Shown: piece after piece, positions 34,869 through 44,521 of the stretch
Layout of the letters: every line of letters starts with the position of its first letter
How positions within the stretch are numbered: the first letter of the stretch is position 1
Assembly (NCBI RefSeq): GCF_900060185.1
Contig: NZ_FIZY01000001.1
Coordinates: 186,001 to 250,000, forward strand
Source of the DNA: Grimontia marina
GTDB lineage: Bacteria > Pseudomonadota > Gammaproteobacteria > Enterobacterales > Vibrionaceae
Length of the DNA: 64,000 nucleotides
Direction: 5' to 3'
Translations under genes and position numbers: made by a program
The notes under the pieces: model-generated
Database searches by the model: none
Seen by the model: the letters and a program-made list of their open reading frames with translations, nothing else
Told to the model about the DNA's origin: nothing

Positions 34869-36440
34869 TTAACGATTTAACTGTTCTTTCACGTGACGTG
34901 CGAAACCTGATCCTGCTTCTCGGTAGATGTTATAGGCTTCATCCACGCCGAGCGCCTTAAGCTGTTCCAGTTCATCAGCGTAACGGGCGATAGCAGCAAC
35001 TCTGCCTTTAAAATTAAGTTGATTAATCTGTTCCATGGCAATGGTATTAGCGTGGCTGTTTGGCATCGCTAGTAAGATGAGTTCTATTTGCTTTGAAGAT
35101 GTTACCCGCGACCAGAAATCAGGGTCTGTTGCGTCTCCCAGAATAACCTTGCGCCCTTCATTGCCATGACGCTCGACAGAGTCTTCACGAGCCTCAATGC
35201 CTAACACTGCTTCAGAGTAGTCTTCTGATAGCTCGTCATATGCCCCCGTACCTATGCGTCCCATCCCCAAAATCACCACTCGCGCATTCCCAAGGCAGAT
35301 GAGCTGGTCGTTGTGGTGAAGCTTATTCGGGTTGGGGTCATGAAGTTTACCAGATGCATACGCATAGATTTTGTGACTGAAGGTGTTGAGTGGAGCTGCT
35401 AAAACAAAGGAGAGGGAAACAGCAATCGCAATAGCAACCAAGACGCTACCTGGCATGATGCCCATTTGATAAGCGATACCGCCGACGATGAGGCCAAATT
35501 CGCTGTAGTTGAATAAGGTCAGTGTCGCGAACAGTGATGTACGAACCCGGAATTTGAAAGCACTGAAAATCAGGTAGTACAGCGCGCCTTTCAAAGGGAG
35601 TAGGAGAAGGAGGATTATGGCGATGAAAAAGCCCTGAACAGTTGGCTGCTCTGAAAGGCCAATGTTGAGGAAGAAACAAACAAGAAAGAGCTCTTTCAGA
35701 TTAAAAAGGGACTTTGCCATTTCAGACGCACGGGCGTGCCCAGCCATCAGCATGCCTAGGATCAGTGCACCCAGATCCGGCTTCATGCCAACCGCATCGA
35801 ACAAACCTGCCCCGGCAACCAGCGCGAGAAATACAGCATAAAGCACCAATACTTCGCCGTGCCCCGCGCGATCTAATAGCCTGAAAAGGATAGGGCGAGC
35901 CAATGGTAATGCGAAGAGTAACAGTGCTTCAATGCCCGGCACTTTACCCGAGGCGATCGTTAAGAAAATCACCGCGAAAATATCCTGCATAATCAGGATG
36001 CCGATGGCGAGGGTGCCGTAAGTGGCATTCATCTCGCCTTTTTCTTGTAGTGCTTTGATGGCGAAAACAGTGCTGGAAAAAGAAAGGGCAAAAGCAATCA
36101 GAGCAAGATCATTGAGGTTCAGGCTGGCAAATGTCGATATACCGATAGCTTTAAGACCAACCAAACAAAGAGTGAACAGAGCAGTGGTCGCTATATTGTG
36201 AAGCGTCGCACCCAGCCAAATTTCTTTGTTTAGGAGAGACTTTACATCCAGTTTGAGGCCGATGGTAAACAGTAACAGGGTGACGCCAAGATCTGCCAGA
36301 GTCTGAATCAGTGGCGTACTGGTGTATCCCGAAGCGTGAAGCGCGAACCCTGCTATCAGAAAGCCGACTAACGGAGGCATATGGCAGCGCAACATAAGGA
36401 AGCCGCTGATAAATGCGACGGCAATAATCACTAGATCCAT
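34869..36440 (-). CDS. CPA2-family cation:proton antiporter with RCK domain
   Basis: The 523-aa inner-membrane protein has about 12 hydrophobic segments in the first 370 residues (Na_H_Exchanger type: PPLVGFLIAGFALHASGY, GVTLLLFTIGLKLDVKSLL). A cytosolic Rossmann RCK_N/TrkA-N domain follows: RVVILGMGRIGTGAYDEL, ILGDATDPDFW. It resembles KefB/KefC/YbaL-like K+ or Na+/H+ antiporters. The RCK_C part is missing and the KefC glutathione site cannot be asserted, so ion and gating are open. E. coli has the related ybaL near gsk. Monocistronic with its own terminator. Confidence 0.82.
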   Translation of the reverse strand: MDLVIIAVAFISGFLMLRCHMPPLVGFLIAGFALHASGYTSTPLIQTLADLGVTLLLFTIGLKLDVKSLLNKEIWLGATLHNIATTALFTLCLVGLKAIGISTFASLNLNDLALIAFALSFSSTVFAIKALQEKGEMNATYGTLAIGILIMQDIFAVIFLTIASGKVPGIEALLLFALPLARPILFRLLDRAGHGEVLVLYAVFLALVAGAGLFDAVGMKPDLGALILGMLMAGHARASEMAKSLFNLKELFLVCFFLNIGLSEQPTVQGFFIAIILLLLLPLKGALYYLIFSAFKFRVRTSLFATLTLFNYSEFGLIVGGIAYQMGIMPGSVLVAIAIAVSLSFVLAAPLNTFSHKIYAYASGKLHDPNPNKLHHNDQLICLGNARVVILGMGRIGTGAYDELSEDYSEAVLGIEAREDSVERHGNEGRKVILGDATDPDFWSRVTSSKQIELILLAMPNSHANTIAMEQINQLNFKGRVAAIARYADELEQLKALGVDEAYNIYREAGSGFARHVKEQLNR

Positions 36441-36534
36441 AAAGCAGTAAATGTCCTAAAATCGGGGGAGTTGATGCCGTGGAAAACGGAAAGACTGAGT
36501 ATCAACTCTGGAAAGTTGGTATCAATGATAAAAC

Positions 36535-36565
36535 AAAGGCAACACTGGTCACCAGTATTGCCTTT
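36535..36565 (-). terminator. Intrinsic terminator after nagC
   Basis: AAAGGCAACACTGG pairs with CCAGTATTGCCTTT, fully in minus-strand RNA (the C/A position becomes G-U), followed by TTTGTTTTA on that strand. Confidence 0.8.
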
Positions 36566-36611
36566 GTAACATTTTGCAAACTATGCGCTTAATTCCGCGC
36601 CGGTTTGAGTG

Positions 36612-37826
36612 TTAGTCTTCCAACAGTCGCTGGAGCAGTGCGCCGTTTAGCATTGCACGCTTGACCAGAGCAAAAGCGCCAAGTGTTGGCGTCCCTGAGA
36701 GACCAGCAGCCACGATAGGCAGGTTTTGATGGAAGGTGCGCAGAGATTGGTTCTCTACACAACGTTGGATTGCTGGGAAGACGACACTTTTAGCTTCCGT
36801 AATTTCACCCGAAATAACCACCTGTTGTGGATTGAACAGGTTGATGGTCATGGCAATAGCTTTGCCTAAATGATTGCCCACTTTCACCAGAACCTGACGC
36901 GCCAGTTCATCACCTGCGACAGCGGCACGACAGATGTCTGATACGTTTAGATCTTTCTTACCCTGAAGCATACTCTCGTGGCCTTGTGCCAGCAGTTGTT
37001 GAGCGTGCTCAATAATGGCCGGGTTTGAAGCAACAGTTTCCAGACAGCCAAAGTTTCCACACTGGCATTTCTTACCCAGTGGATCAATTTGAATATGGCC
37101 TATTTCACCGACGTTGCGGTTATATCCCAAAAATACCTGACCATTCACGATAATACCTGCGCCTGCACCATTGTGGACACTTACCAGCAGTGTATCGTAG
37201 TAATTTTTACTTACCCCGAAATAATGTTCCGCAAGAGCCTGACCTCGGGTATCGTTTCCAATAAAACACTGAACGCCAAATTCATCACGAATTAAGTCAC
37301 TTAACGGTAATTTGTCGATCGTAATATGTGGCATGTATTCCACAATACCAGCCTCTGCATCAACAAGACCAGGCAGGGAAACAGCAACGGCGATCAGCTC
37401 TTTCAAGACATCTTGATGTGAGGCAAGGAAGGTATGCAGTTTGTAGATCAGACCTTCAATCAGCGTATCCTGATTCGGATAGTGGAATGGCTCTTCGTGT
37501 TCTGCAAGCGGGTTACCGGCAAGGTCAAACAGTGTAAGCTCAATGCGGTCGCGTCCAAGGCGGACGGCAAGGGAGTGAAAAGGTGCGCACTCTGTGGTCA
37601 AAGAAATAGCTCGTCGACCACCAGTGGATGCCTGTTGCGCGACTTCTTTAATTAAGCCGCGCTCCAGTAACTGGCGGGTAATTTTGGTAACACTGGCTGG
37701 CGCAAGACTACTTACATCAGCTATTTGGATTCGAGAAATCGGCCCTTGTTGGTCGATGAGTCGGTAAACGGCGGCACCGTTTAGCTGTTTAACCAGATCT
37801 ACGTTACCAATTTGTCCGCCTGTCAT
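36612..37826 (-). CDS. nagC: NagC, ROK-family repressor of GlcNAc genes
   Basis: Represses nag genes until GlcNAc-6-P binds. The 404 aa compare with 406 in E. coli. An N-terminal winged helix (GPISRIQIADVSSLAPASVT, KITRQLLERGLI) is followed by a ROK sugar-kinase-like domain with GNDTRGQALAEHYFG, VHNGAGAGIIVNGQ, GEIGHIQIDPLG and the zinc motif CQCGNFGCLE. It starts seven bases after nagA and closes the nagBAC operon, so it controls its own synthesis. The related Mlc is an alternative by sequence, but the context decides for NagC. Confidence 0.95.
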   Translation of the reverse strand: MTGGQIGNVDLVKQLNGAAVYRLIDQQGPISRIQIADVSSLAPASVTKITRQLLERGLIKEVAQQASTGGRRAISLTTECAPFHSLAVRLGRDRIELTLFDLAGNPLAEHEEPFHYPNQDTLIEGLIYKLHTFLASHQDVLKELIAVAVSLPGLVDAEAGIVEYMPHITIDKLPLSDLIRDEFGVQCFIGNDTRGQALAEHYFGVSKNYYDTLLVSVHNGAGAGIIVNGQVFLGYNRNVGEIGHIQIDPLGKKCQCGNFGCLETVASNPAIIEHAQQLLAQGHESMLQGKKDLNVSDICRAAVAGDELARQVLVKVGNHLGKAIAMTINLFNPQQVVISGEITEAKSVVFPAIQRCVENQSLRTFHQNLPIVAAGLSGTPTLGAFALVKRAMLNGALLQRLLED

Positions 37827-37833
37827 AAATTTC

Positions 37834-38970
37834 CTAATTCAATGTATATTCGCCATTAACCACAGTCGCTTTGACATTGAATTCACGGTCGAACACGGTC
37901 AGGTTGGCTACATATCCTTGTTTGATAGCGCCCAGCTTGTTATCCATGCCGATTGCACGAGCAGGATACAAGGTTGCCATGCGTACCGCTTCATCCAAAG
38001 CGATGCCTACATGTTCGACAGAGTTCTGTACTGCTTCAATCATGGTCAATGCCGAACCACCAAGTGTGCCATTCTCATCAACACACTTGCCATCTCTGTA
38101 ATATACTTTCTTACCTACAAAAATAAAGTGATCCATGTCCGCTCCTGCAGGCGCTGCTGCATCGGTAACCAGAACAAGTTTTTCACCCTTGAGCTTGTGT
38201 GCAATGCGGATGTTTGCATAGTCGACATGAAAACCGTCTGCGATAACACCAGTGTAAACCTCAGGTGTATCGTAGATTGCGCCAACCATACCAGGTTCAC
38301 GACCTGCAATTGGTGTCATCGCGTTGAACAGATGAGTTGCGAATGTGATACCAGCTTTGAAACCTTTGCGCGCCTCGACATAGCTTGCGTTGGTGTGGCC
38401 TGCTGAAACCACGATGCCTGCTTTCGCCAGTTTCTCGATATGTTCAGAAGGTGTCAGCTCAGGTGCCAGCGTGACTTTGGTTACAACGTCTGCGTTAGCC
38501 GAGATAAAATCAATCATCGCGTCGTCAGAGCGGCGGATGTAATCCACGCTGTGAATACCTTTTTTGGCAACGTTCAGGTAAGGGCCTTCAAGGTGCAGAC
38601 CAAGCGCTTGGTTAGCGTATTGCTCCTGGTAATCACGAATCGCACTGACAGATGCTTTCATATCTTCATCAGAAGATGTGATGAGGGTAGGCAGGAAGCT
38701 GGTGCAGCCAGACTTGAGATTTGCCAGGTGCATCGTGCGGATGGTTTCCGCTGTCACTTTGTCATTGAACATGACACCGCCACAACCGTTCAGTTGCAGA
38801 TCGATGAAACCAGGAGTCAGGAATGCGCCGTCCAGTGAACGGATTTCAATGCCCTCTGGCAATTCTTTTTCTGGACAGATGTTCTGGATCAGACCGCTTT
38901 TAACGACAACGGCATGCTTATCCAGCACTTCGCTACCGGTGAAAATTCGGCAGTTTGTCAGTGCGTACAT
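37834..38970 (-). CDS. nagA: N-acetylglucosamine-6-phosphate deacetylase
   Basis: Converts GlcNAc-6-P to GlcN-6-P and acetate in the cytosol. The 378 aa compare with 382 in E. coli. Amidohydrolase motifs: [25 protein letters not shown] with the metal Glu, [30 protein letters not shown] and the catalytic Asp in [15 protein letters not shown]. It lies 15 bases after nagB and 7 before nagC in one operon. Confidence 0.97.
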   Translation of the reverse strand: MYALTNCRIFTGSEVLDKHAVVVKSGLIQNICPEKELPEGIEIRSLDGAFLTPGFIDLQLNGCGGVMFNDKVTAETIRTMHLANLKSGCTSFLPTLITSSDEDMKASVSAIRDYQEQYANQALGLHLEGPYLNVAKKGIHSVDYIRRSDDAMIDFISANADVVTKVTLAPELTPSEHIEKLAKAGIVVSAGHTNASYVEARKGFKAGITFATHLFNAMTPIAGREPGMVGAIYDTPEVYTGVIADGFHVDYANIRIAHKLKGEKLVLVTDAAAPAGADMDHFIFVGKKVYYRDGKCVDENGTLGGSALTMIEAVQNSVEHVGIALDEAVRMATLYPARAIGMDNKLGAIKQGYVANLTVFDREFNVKATVVNGEYTLN

Positions 38971-38985
38971 GAATACTTCCTTACC

Positions 38986-39786
38986 TTACAAGTTCTTGAT
39001 GTTTTCTGCTTCCAGCTCTTGGAAGTACTTAACTGTCTTCACTTTCAGCTCCGCAGTTGATGGGTCATCACATACCATCAGTGCTTTAGGGTGCAGTTGC
39101 AGCGCAGATACAGTCCATAGGTGGTTAACTGAGCCTTCAACAGCTGCTTGCAGTGCTAGTGCTTTATTATGACCGGTGATAAGTATCATAACTTCTTCAG
39201 CATCAAGCAAAGTACCAACACCGATAGTCAGCGCATGCTTAGGTACCTGGTTAATATCGTTATCGAAGAAGCGCGAGTTTGCAATGCGCGTGTCTTCAGT
39301 AAGAGTTTTGATGCGAGTACGTGAAGACAAAGAAGACGCTGGTTCGTTAAATGCGATGTGACCGTCGTTACCAACGCCACCCATGAACAGGTTGATTTTG
39401 CCGTAAGACTTGATCTTGTCTTCATAACGTTGGCATTCAGCGAAATGATCTTCCGCGTTGCCGTTCAGAAGATTGATATTTTCTTCTTGAATATCAATGT
39501 GATTAAAGAAGTTGTTATACATGAAGCTTCGGTATGACTCTGGGTGGTCAGCCGGGATGCCGCAATACTCATCCATGTTGAAAGTCACAACATGTTTGAA
39601 GCTTACTTCGCCTTGCTTATGAAGGTCAATCAGTTGCTTGTACGTGTTCAGAGGGGTGCCACCAGTTGGCAGGCCAAGAACAAAAGGGCGATCTTTGGTT
39701 GGGGAAAATTTGTTAATCGTATCAACGATATGACGTGCTGACCAAAGGCCTACTTCATGTGCTGTTTGTAGTGGGATAAGTCTCAC
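38986..39786 (-). CDS. nagB: Glucosamine-6-phosphate deaminase
   Basis: Isomerises and deaminates GlcN-6-P to fructose-6-P and ammonia, feeding glycolysis. The 266 aa equal E. coli NagB. Motifs: [31 protein letters not shown] with the catalytic Asp, and [18 protein letters not shown] with the His/Glu relay. First gene of nagBAC, divergent from nagE. The upstream region carries NagC-like dyads and a CRP site. Confidence 0.98.
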   Translation of the reverse strand: MRLIPLQTAHEVGLWSARHIVDTINKFSPTKDRPFVLGLPTGGTPLNTYKQLIDLHKQGEVSFKHVVTFNMDEYCGIPADHPESYRSFMYNNFFNHIDIQEENINLLNGNAEDHFAECQRYEDKIKSYGKINLFMGGVGNDGHIAFNEPASSLSSRTRIKTLTEDTRIANSRFFDNDINQVPKHALTIGVGTLLDAEEVMILITGHNKALALQAAVEGSVNHLWTVSALQLHPKALMVCDDPSTAELKVKTVKYFQELEAENIKNL

Positions 39787-39833
39787 GGGACACCTCTCAG
39801 TTAATTCAAAATCTGACTATACATGAAAGTGGA

Positions 39834-39870
39834 TTTATATCTTAGTTTTCATCATAAAATAAGTTTTATG
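39834..39870 (-). promoter_or_regulatory. nagB promoter with overlapping NagC-like operator
   Basis: On the minus strand TATAAA (39839-39834) is a -10 candidate. The perfect dyad CATAAAA-N4-TTTTATG (39853-39870) covers the -35 position, where a repressor would block polymerase. Assignment to NagC is from context. Confidence 0.5.
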
Positions 39871-39907
39871 AGCGTGCTAGCAAAAAACCCGATCTCATAG
39901 TGTTTTG

Positions 39908-39923
39908 AGTGACGATAATCACA
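39908..39923. promoter_or_regulatory. CRP site in the nagB-nagE divergent region
   Basis: AGTGA-N6-TCACA matches the TGTGA-N6-TCACA consensus at 9 of 10 core positions. It lies between the two divergent transcripts, as the CRP site of the E. coli nagE-nagB region does. Confidence 0.7.
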
Positions 39924-39935
39924 ATTGCATCCGTT

Positions 39936-39957
39936 TTAATTTGCGGGGCGAAATTAA
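39936..39957. promoter_or_regulatory. NagC-like operator on the nagE side
   Basis: Perfect dyad TTAATTT-N8-AAATTAA. With the dyad at 39853-39870 it flanks the CRP site; centres are about 85 bases apart, so looping between two NagC-bound operators as in E. coli is possible. Confidence 0.5.
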
Positions 39958-40051
39958 TGGAATAAACTCCTCCTGACTCACATTGGATAGTAAAAAAAGT
40001 CCCATGTTGTCATTACACATCTGAGAAAGAACCACTATAGGGGGAACAAAG

Positions 40052-41542
40052 GTGAATATTCTCGGTTATTTCCAAAAAGTAGGTAAAGCACTTATGGTGC
40101 CAGTCGCCACGCTTCCTGCCGCTGCAATTCTTATGGGTGTTGGTTACTGGATTGACCCGAATGGCTGGGGTGCGAATAGCGCACTGGCAGCATTCCTGAT
40201 CAAAGCTGGTGCTGCAATCATCGATAACATGTCTGTACTGTTCGCGGTTGGTGTTGCGTACGGTATGTCTAAAGATAAAGATGGTGCGGCAGCACTGTCA
40301 GGCTTCGTTGGCTTCCTAGTTGTAACCACGCTGCTTTCTCCAGGTGCAGTTGCGCAAATTCAGGGTATTGACCCAAGCGCGGTACCTGCAGCTTTTGGTA
40401 AGATCAACAACCAGTTCGTAGGTATCTTGGTTGGTATCGTATCTGCTGAGCTTTACAACCGTTTCTCTCACGTTGAACTGCACAAAGCACTGGCGTTCTT
40501 CTCTGGTAAGCGACTTGTACCAATCCTGACCTCTTTTGCTGGTATCTTCATCGCATTCATCCTGATGTACGTATGGCCAACTGTATACGGCGGTCTCGTA
40601 AGCTTCGGTGAAGGTATTCAAGGTATGGGCGAGCTGGGTGCGGGTGTATACGCATTCTTCAACCGTCTTCTGATCCCTGTTGGTCTGCACCACGCTCTGA
40701 ACTCAGTATTCTGGTTCGACGTTGCCGGCATTAACGACATCCCTAACTTCCTGGGCGGTGCCAAGTCTATCGCTGAAGGTACTGGTGTTGCTGGTGTGAC
40801 TGGTATGTACCAGGCGGGCTTCTTCCCAATCATGATGTTCGGTCTGCCAGGTGCTGCACTGGCTATCTACCACTGTGCGAAGCCAGAAAACAAAGAGAAA
40901 GTTGCATCTATCATGTTGGCTGCTGCTTTCGCATCTTTCTTCACTGGTGTAACTGAGCCTCTGGAATTCTCATTCATGTTCCTGGCACCTGGTCTGTACG
41001 TACTACACGCACTGCTGACCGGTATCTCTGTATACATCGCAGCATCTATGCAGTGGATTGCAGGCTTTGGCTTCTCTGCAGGTCTGGTGGATATGGTTCT
41101 GTCTACCCGTAACCCACTGGCGGTTAACTGGTACATGCTGATTGTTCAAGGTCTGGTGTTCTCGATTATCTACTACACCGTATTCCGCGCAGCTATTCTG
41201 AAGTTCAACCTGGCAACTCCAGGTCGTGAAGAAGATGACGAAACTTCTTCAGACGTTCAAGGTTCAGCCGAAACTGGTGTTCTGGCTCGTCAATACCTGA
41301 AAGCACTGGGTGGTCACGACAACCTGACTAACATCGATGCATGTATTACTCGTCTGCGCCTGACTGTTAAAGACGGCAGCCAAATCGACGAGAAAACACT
41401 GAAAGCACTGGGTGCGATGGGTGTTGTTAAACTGGGTACCAACAACCTTCAGGTTATTCTGGGCCCACTGGCAGAAATCGTTGCTGGCGAAATGAAAAAA
41501 GTCGGCACTACTGAAGACCTGTCTGACGTAAAACTGCCTTAA
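40052..41542 (+). CDS. nagE: N-acetylglucosamine PTS permease, EIICB
   Basis: Takes up and phosphorylates GlcNAc. The 496 aa hold an EIIC membrane domain (1-375, about 10 segments: KALMVPVATLPAAAILMGVG, HHALNSVFWFDV, TEPLEFSFMFLAPGLYVLHA) and an EIIB domain with phosphorylated Cys431 in NIDACITRLRLTV. The EIIA domain at the C-terminus of E. coli NagE (648 aa) is absent, so phosphate must come from a separate EIIA such as Crr. The start is GTG at 40052 with AGGGGGA upstream. Divergent from nagBAC with shared CRP and NagC-like sites; codon use is strongly biased, suggesting high expression. Confidence 0.96.
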   Translation: MNILGYFQKVGKALMVPVATLPAAAILMGVGYWIDPNGWGANSALAAFLIKAGAAIIDNMSVLFAVGVAYGMSKDKDGAAALSGFVGFLVVTTLLSPGAVAQIQGIDPSAVPAAFGKINNQFVGILVGIVSAELYNRFSHVELHKALAFFSGKRLVPILTSFAGIFIAFILMYVWPTVYGGLVSFGEGIQGMGELGAGVYAFFNRLLIPVGLHHALNSVFWFDVAGINDIPNFLGGAKSIAEGTGVAGVTGMYQAGFFPIMMFGLPGAALAIYHCAKPENKEKVASIMLAAAFASFFTGVTEPLEFSFMFLAPGLYVLHALLTGISVYIAASMQWIAGFGFSAGLVDMVLSTRNPLAVNWYMLIVQGLVFSIIYYTVFRAAILKFNLATPGREEDDETSSDVQGSAETGVLARQYLKALGGHDNLTNIDACITRLRLTVKDGSQIDEKTLKALGAMGVVKLGTNNLQVILGPLAEIVAGEMKKVGTTEDLSDVKLP

Positions 41543-41571
41543 TAAAAAAATACTGACTAAACAGTCAACAT

Positions 41572-41602
41572 AGCCGGCCTCTAACGGGGTCGGCTTTTTT
41601 TG
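41572..41602 (+). terminator. Intrinsic terminator after nagE
   Basis: AGCCGGCC pairs imperfectly with GGGGTCGGCT, followed by a run of seven T. Confidence 0.8.
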
Positions 41603-41638
41603 GGCCTTTTTTAAGGCTATTCGTAGGGAAAATGAACA

Positions 41639-44317
41639 ATGAACAAAACATTTAAGATGGGTATCTTGTCTGTTGCGATTGCTTCAGGTCTGGCTGGTTG
41701 CAGTTCTCTGCAGTCAGACGCAGCGCAACAAGGAAAGGTTGATGCACTGGCTTCTCAGCTGAATATTAGCTACGACGTGGAGACAAACCACGGTGCACAG
41801 GAAGGCATGGCGTGTCAGGATATGGGCGCAGAGTGGGCTTCTTGTAACAAGATCCTGATGACTGTGGTTAACGACGGTGAAGCGGTTTCCGGCAACGACT
41901 GGAAAATATACTTGCACAGCATTCGTGTCATTCTGGATGTTGAGAACAAAGATTTCGCGATTGAACACATCACCGGTGACCTTTATGTGATGACTCCAAC
42001 GGCATCCTTCGAGGGTTTTGCAGCTGGCGAAACAATCGAGATCCCTCTTATTCAGGAATACTGGACGCTGTTTGAAACTGACTTTATGCCTCGTGCATAC
42101 GTGACAGCAGGTAATGCTATTCCTAAAACGATTGCTTCGCTCAACACAGAAAACGTCGATGCTTACGTGGCTGAGATCGAAGGCAAGAACTGGAAGCGTA
42201 CGCCGGAAGATAACAACGTGCTGGCGACTGCAGCTTCGCGTTATGCGAAAAACAGCGATGTCGCAGCACTGGCAGAAGGTGCAATTGAAGCCTCTATCAT
42301 TCCAACTCCGCTGAAAACCAAGCAAATGCGTGGCGCGCTGCACATTGCCTCAGGCTTCTCAGTAACCAACAACGCTTTGGACGCTGACCAACTGGCGGCA
42401 TTCGAAAAGCGCGCTGAGCTTCTGGGCGTGAATGTTGAGGGTGACATCGCGCTGAACATCAATGTTGATGCGAAAGCGTTCGAAGGCAAAGAAGAGGTAT
42501 CAGGCGCATACAAACTGGCAGTGAATGCTGGTGGTGTTGAAGTGCTGGGCTTCGACAGTGTGGGTGCATTCTACGGTCTGCAATCTATGCTGGCGCTGAT
42601 GGACAACGGTGACGACGAGATGCTGCCTTGGGTAGCTATTGAAGATGCACCTCGCTTTGAATACCGCGGTGTGATGGTAGATGTTGCGCGTAACTTCCAC
42701 TCTAAGGAAGCGATGCTGCGCACTATCGATCAAATGGCGGCATACAAGCTGAACAAGCTACACCTTCACCTGACGGATGATGAAGGCTGGCGTTTGGAAA
42801 TTCCGGGCCTCCCTGAGCTGACTGACGTAGGCGCAAACCGCTGCCACGACCTGAGCGAAACCTCATGTCTTCTGCCACAGTTGGGTTCAGGCCCAAGCAC
42901 TGACAACTTTGGTTCTGGCTACTTCTCGAAAGCGGATTACATGGAAATTCTGCGTCATGCGAAAGCACGCGGTATTGAAGTGATCCCAGAAATCGACATG
43001 CCTGCGCACTCACGTGCGGCGGTGGTTTCTATGGAAGCACGTTACCAGAAATATGCAGAGCAGGGTGATCTGGCGAAAGCAGAAGAATTCCGTCTGATGG
43101 ATCCGCAAGATACGTCTAACGTAACCACGGTTCAGTTCTACGATAAGCGCAGCTTCATCAACCCATGTATGGACTCGTCCATGAACTTCGTAAACAAAGT
43201 GATCACTGAAGTAAAAGCGATGCACGATGCTGCTGGTATGCCGCTCAATACCTGGCATTTCGGTGGTGACGAAGCGAAGAACATCAAACTGAATGCAGGC
43301 TTCCAAGATATCAATGCAACTGACCAGGTAGCGTGGAAAGGCAATATTGACCTTAGCCAGCAAGACAAGCCGTTTGCTAAGTCTCCAATGTGCCAGAAGT
43401 TGATCGAAGAAGGTGTTGTGTCTGATTTTGGTCACCTACCAAGCTTCTTTGCGGAGAAAGTAAGTGGTGCAGTTGCTGAGCAAGGCATTGAGAACTTCCA
43501 GGCATGGCAAGATGGTCTGAAGTACTCGAAAGATGCTTCAGCGTTCAAAACTGAAAGCACCCGCGTGAATTTCTGGGATGTTCTTTACTGGGGCGGTGAT
43601 GCATCTGCATACGACTGGGCTGCGAAAGGTTACGACCTGATCGTCTCTAACCCTGATTACGTGTACATGGATATGCCATACGAAGTAGACCCGAAAGAGC
43701 GTGGTTACTACTGGGCGACCCGAGCAACTGACACTCGCAAGATGTTTGGGTTTGCGCCAGAGAACCTGCCTCAGAACGCAGAAACGTCTGTGGACCGCGA
43801 TGGCAACGGATTTAATGGTAAAGGTACCGTTGAACACAACGAAGGCTTCCACGGTCTGTCGGCACAACTTTGGAGTGAAACCGTTCGTACTGATGAGCAA
43901 TACGAATACATGGTATTCCCTCGTGTGATTGCCGCCGCTGAGCGTGCATGGCACAAAGCAGACTGGGAATTGGATTACCAAGTAGGTAAGCAATTCAACC
44001 AGGAGACTTCGCACGTTAATAAAGATGCGCAACTGCAAGACTGGACGCGCTTTGCCAATGTAATGGGTCAGCGCGAAATGGCGAAACTGGATGCATCAGG
44101 TATCAACTACCGTATTCCTGTTCCAGGTGCCATCATGCAAGACGGCAAACTGCACATGAACACCAGCATGCCGGGTCTGCCAATGCAATACTCTGTGGAT
44201 GGTGGTCAATCTTGGATGGACTTCGTCGCTCCAGTAGCTATTGACAACAATGCTAACGTAGAAGTGCGTGCATTGAGTGCAGATAGACAACGCGAAGGTC
44301 GCGCGGTTTCTCTGTAA
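41639..44317 (+). CDS. chb: Chitobiase / beta-N-acetylhexosaminidase lipoprotein (GH20)
   Basis: Hydrolyses chitobiose and short chitin oligomers to GlcNAc, probably as an outer-membrane lipoprotein: signal peptide with lipobox LAGC, Cys21. The 892 aa match Vibrio chitobiases (about 880). Domains: CHB_HEX N-terminal carbohydrate-binding fold (30-185), GH20 N-terminal domain (205-330), GH20 barrel (335-800) with the catalytic pair D544-E545 in FGGDEAKN, and a C-terminal Ig-like domain (about 815-892). It lies just after nagE, so released GlcNAc enters through NagE and NagA/NagB; likely part of the NagC regulon. Own terminator downstream. Confidence 0.96.
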   Translation: MNKTFKMGILSVAIASGLAGCSSLQSDAAQQGKVDALASQLNISYDVETNHGAQEGMACQDMGAEWASCNKILMTVVNDGEAVSGNDWKIYLHSIRVILDVENKDFAIEHITGDLYVMTPTASFEGFAAGETIEIPLIQEYWTLFETDFMPRAYVTAGNAIPKTIASLNTENVDAYVAEIEGKNWKRTPEDNNVLATAASRYAKNSDVAALAEGAIEASIIPTPLKTKQMRGALHIASGFSVTNNALDADQLAAFEKRAELLGVNVEGDIALNINVDAKAFEGKEEVSGAYKLAVNAGGVEVLGFDSVGAFYGLQSMLALMDNGDDEMLPWVAIEDAPRFEYRGVMVDVARNFHSKEAMLRTIDQMAAYKLNKLHLHLTDDEGWRLEIPGLPELTDVGANRCHDLSETSCLLPQLGSGPSTDNFGSGYFSKADYMEILRHAKARGIEVIPEIDMPAHSRAAVVSMEARYQKYAEQGDLAKAEEFRLMDPQDTSNVTTVQFYDKRSFINPCMDSSMNFVNKVITEVKAMHDAAGMPLNTWHFGGDEAKNIKLNAGFQDINATDQVAWKGNIDLSQQDKPFAKSPMCQKLIEEGVVSDFGHLPSFFAEKVSGAVAEQGIENFQAWQDGLKYSKDASAFKTESTRVNFWDVLYWGGDASAYDWAAKGYDLIVSNPDYVYMDMPYEVDPKERGYYWATRATDTRKMFGFAPENLPQNAETSVDRDGNGFNGKGTVEHNEGFHGLSAQLWSETVRTDEQYEYMVFPRVIAAAERAWHKADWELDYQVGKQFNQETSHVNKDAQLQDWTRFANVMGQREMAKLDASGINYRIPVPGAIMQDGKLHMNTSMPGLPMQYSVDGGQSWMDFVAPVAIDNNANVEVRALSADRQREGRAVSL

Positions 44318-44336
44318 TTTCCCCCTTAAAGCATCA

Positions 44337-44364
44337 AAGCCCGCACTTCGCGGGCTTTTTTTTG
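44337..44364 (+). terminator. Intrinsic terminator after chb
   Basis: AAGCCCGC (44337-44344) pairs with GCGGGCTT (44350-44357), followed by a run of T. Confidence 0.9.
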
Positions 44365-44486
44365 TTCAAATGGCTTGAGAGCGTTCAGTAGTGGTTGAGT
44401 AAATAGCCACGATCGGGGATTATTGGGCGTTATTTGAAATCTATCCAACCTAGGCGCTGATCGGCAGCATATTAAGTTCGCCTGAG

Positions 44487-44503
44487 TATAAGATCCGGAT
44501 CTT
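44487..44503 (+). promoter_or_regulatory. glnS -10 element overlapping a GATC palindrome
   Basis: TATAAG (44487-44492) is a -10 candidate 30 bases before the glnS ATG. It overlaps the 14-base perfect palindrome AAGATCCGGATCTT (44490-44503), which contains two Dam sites (GATC). Confidence 0.5.
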
Positions 44504-44521
44504 CCAACGAGGTATTTTTTG

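Noticed and set aside
37918-38406. Open frame antisense to nagA (and similar ones antisense to htpG, sucA and chb)
   Set aside because: Composition and lack of motifs show shadows of the real genes.
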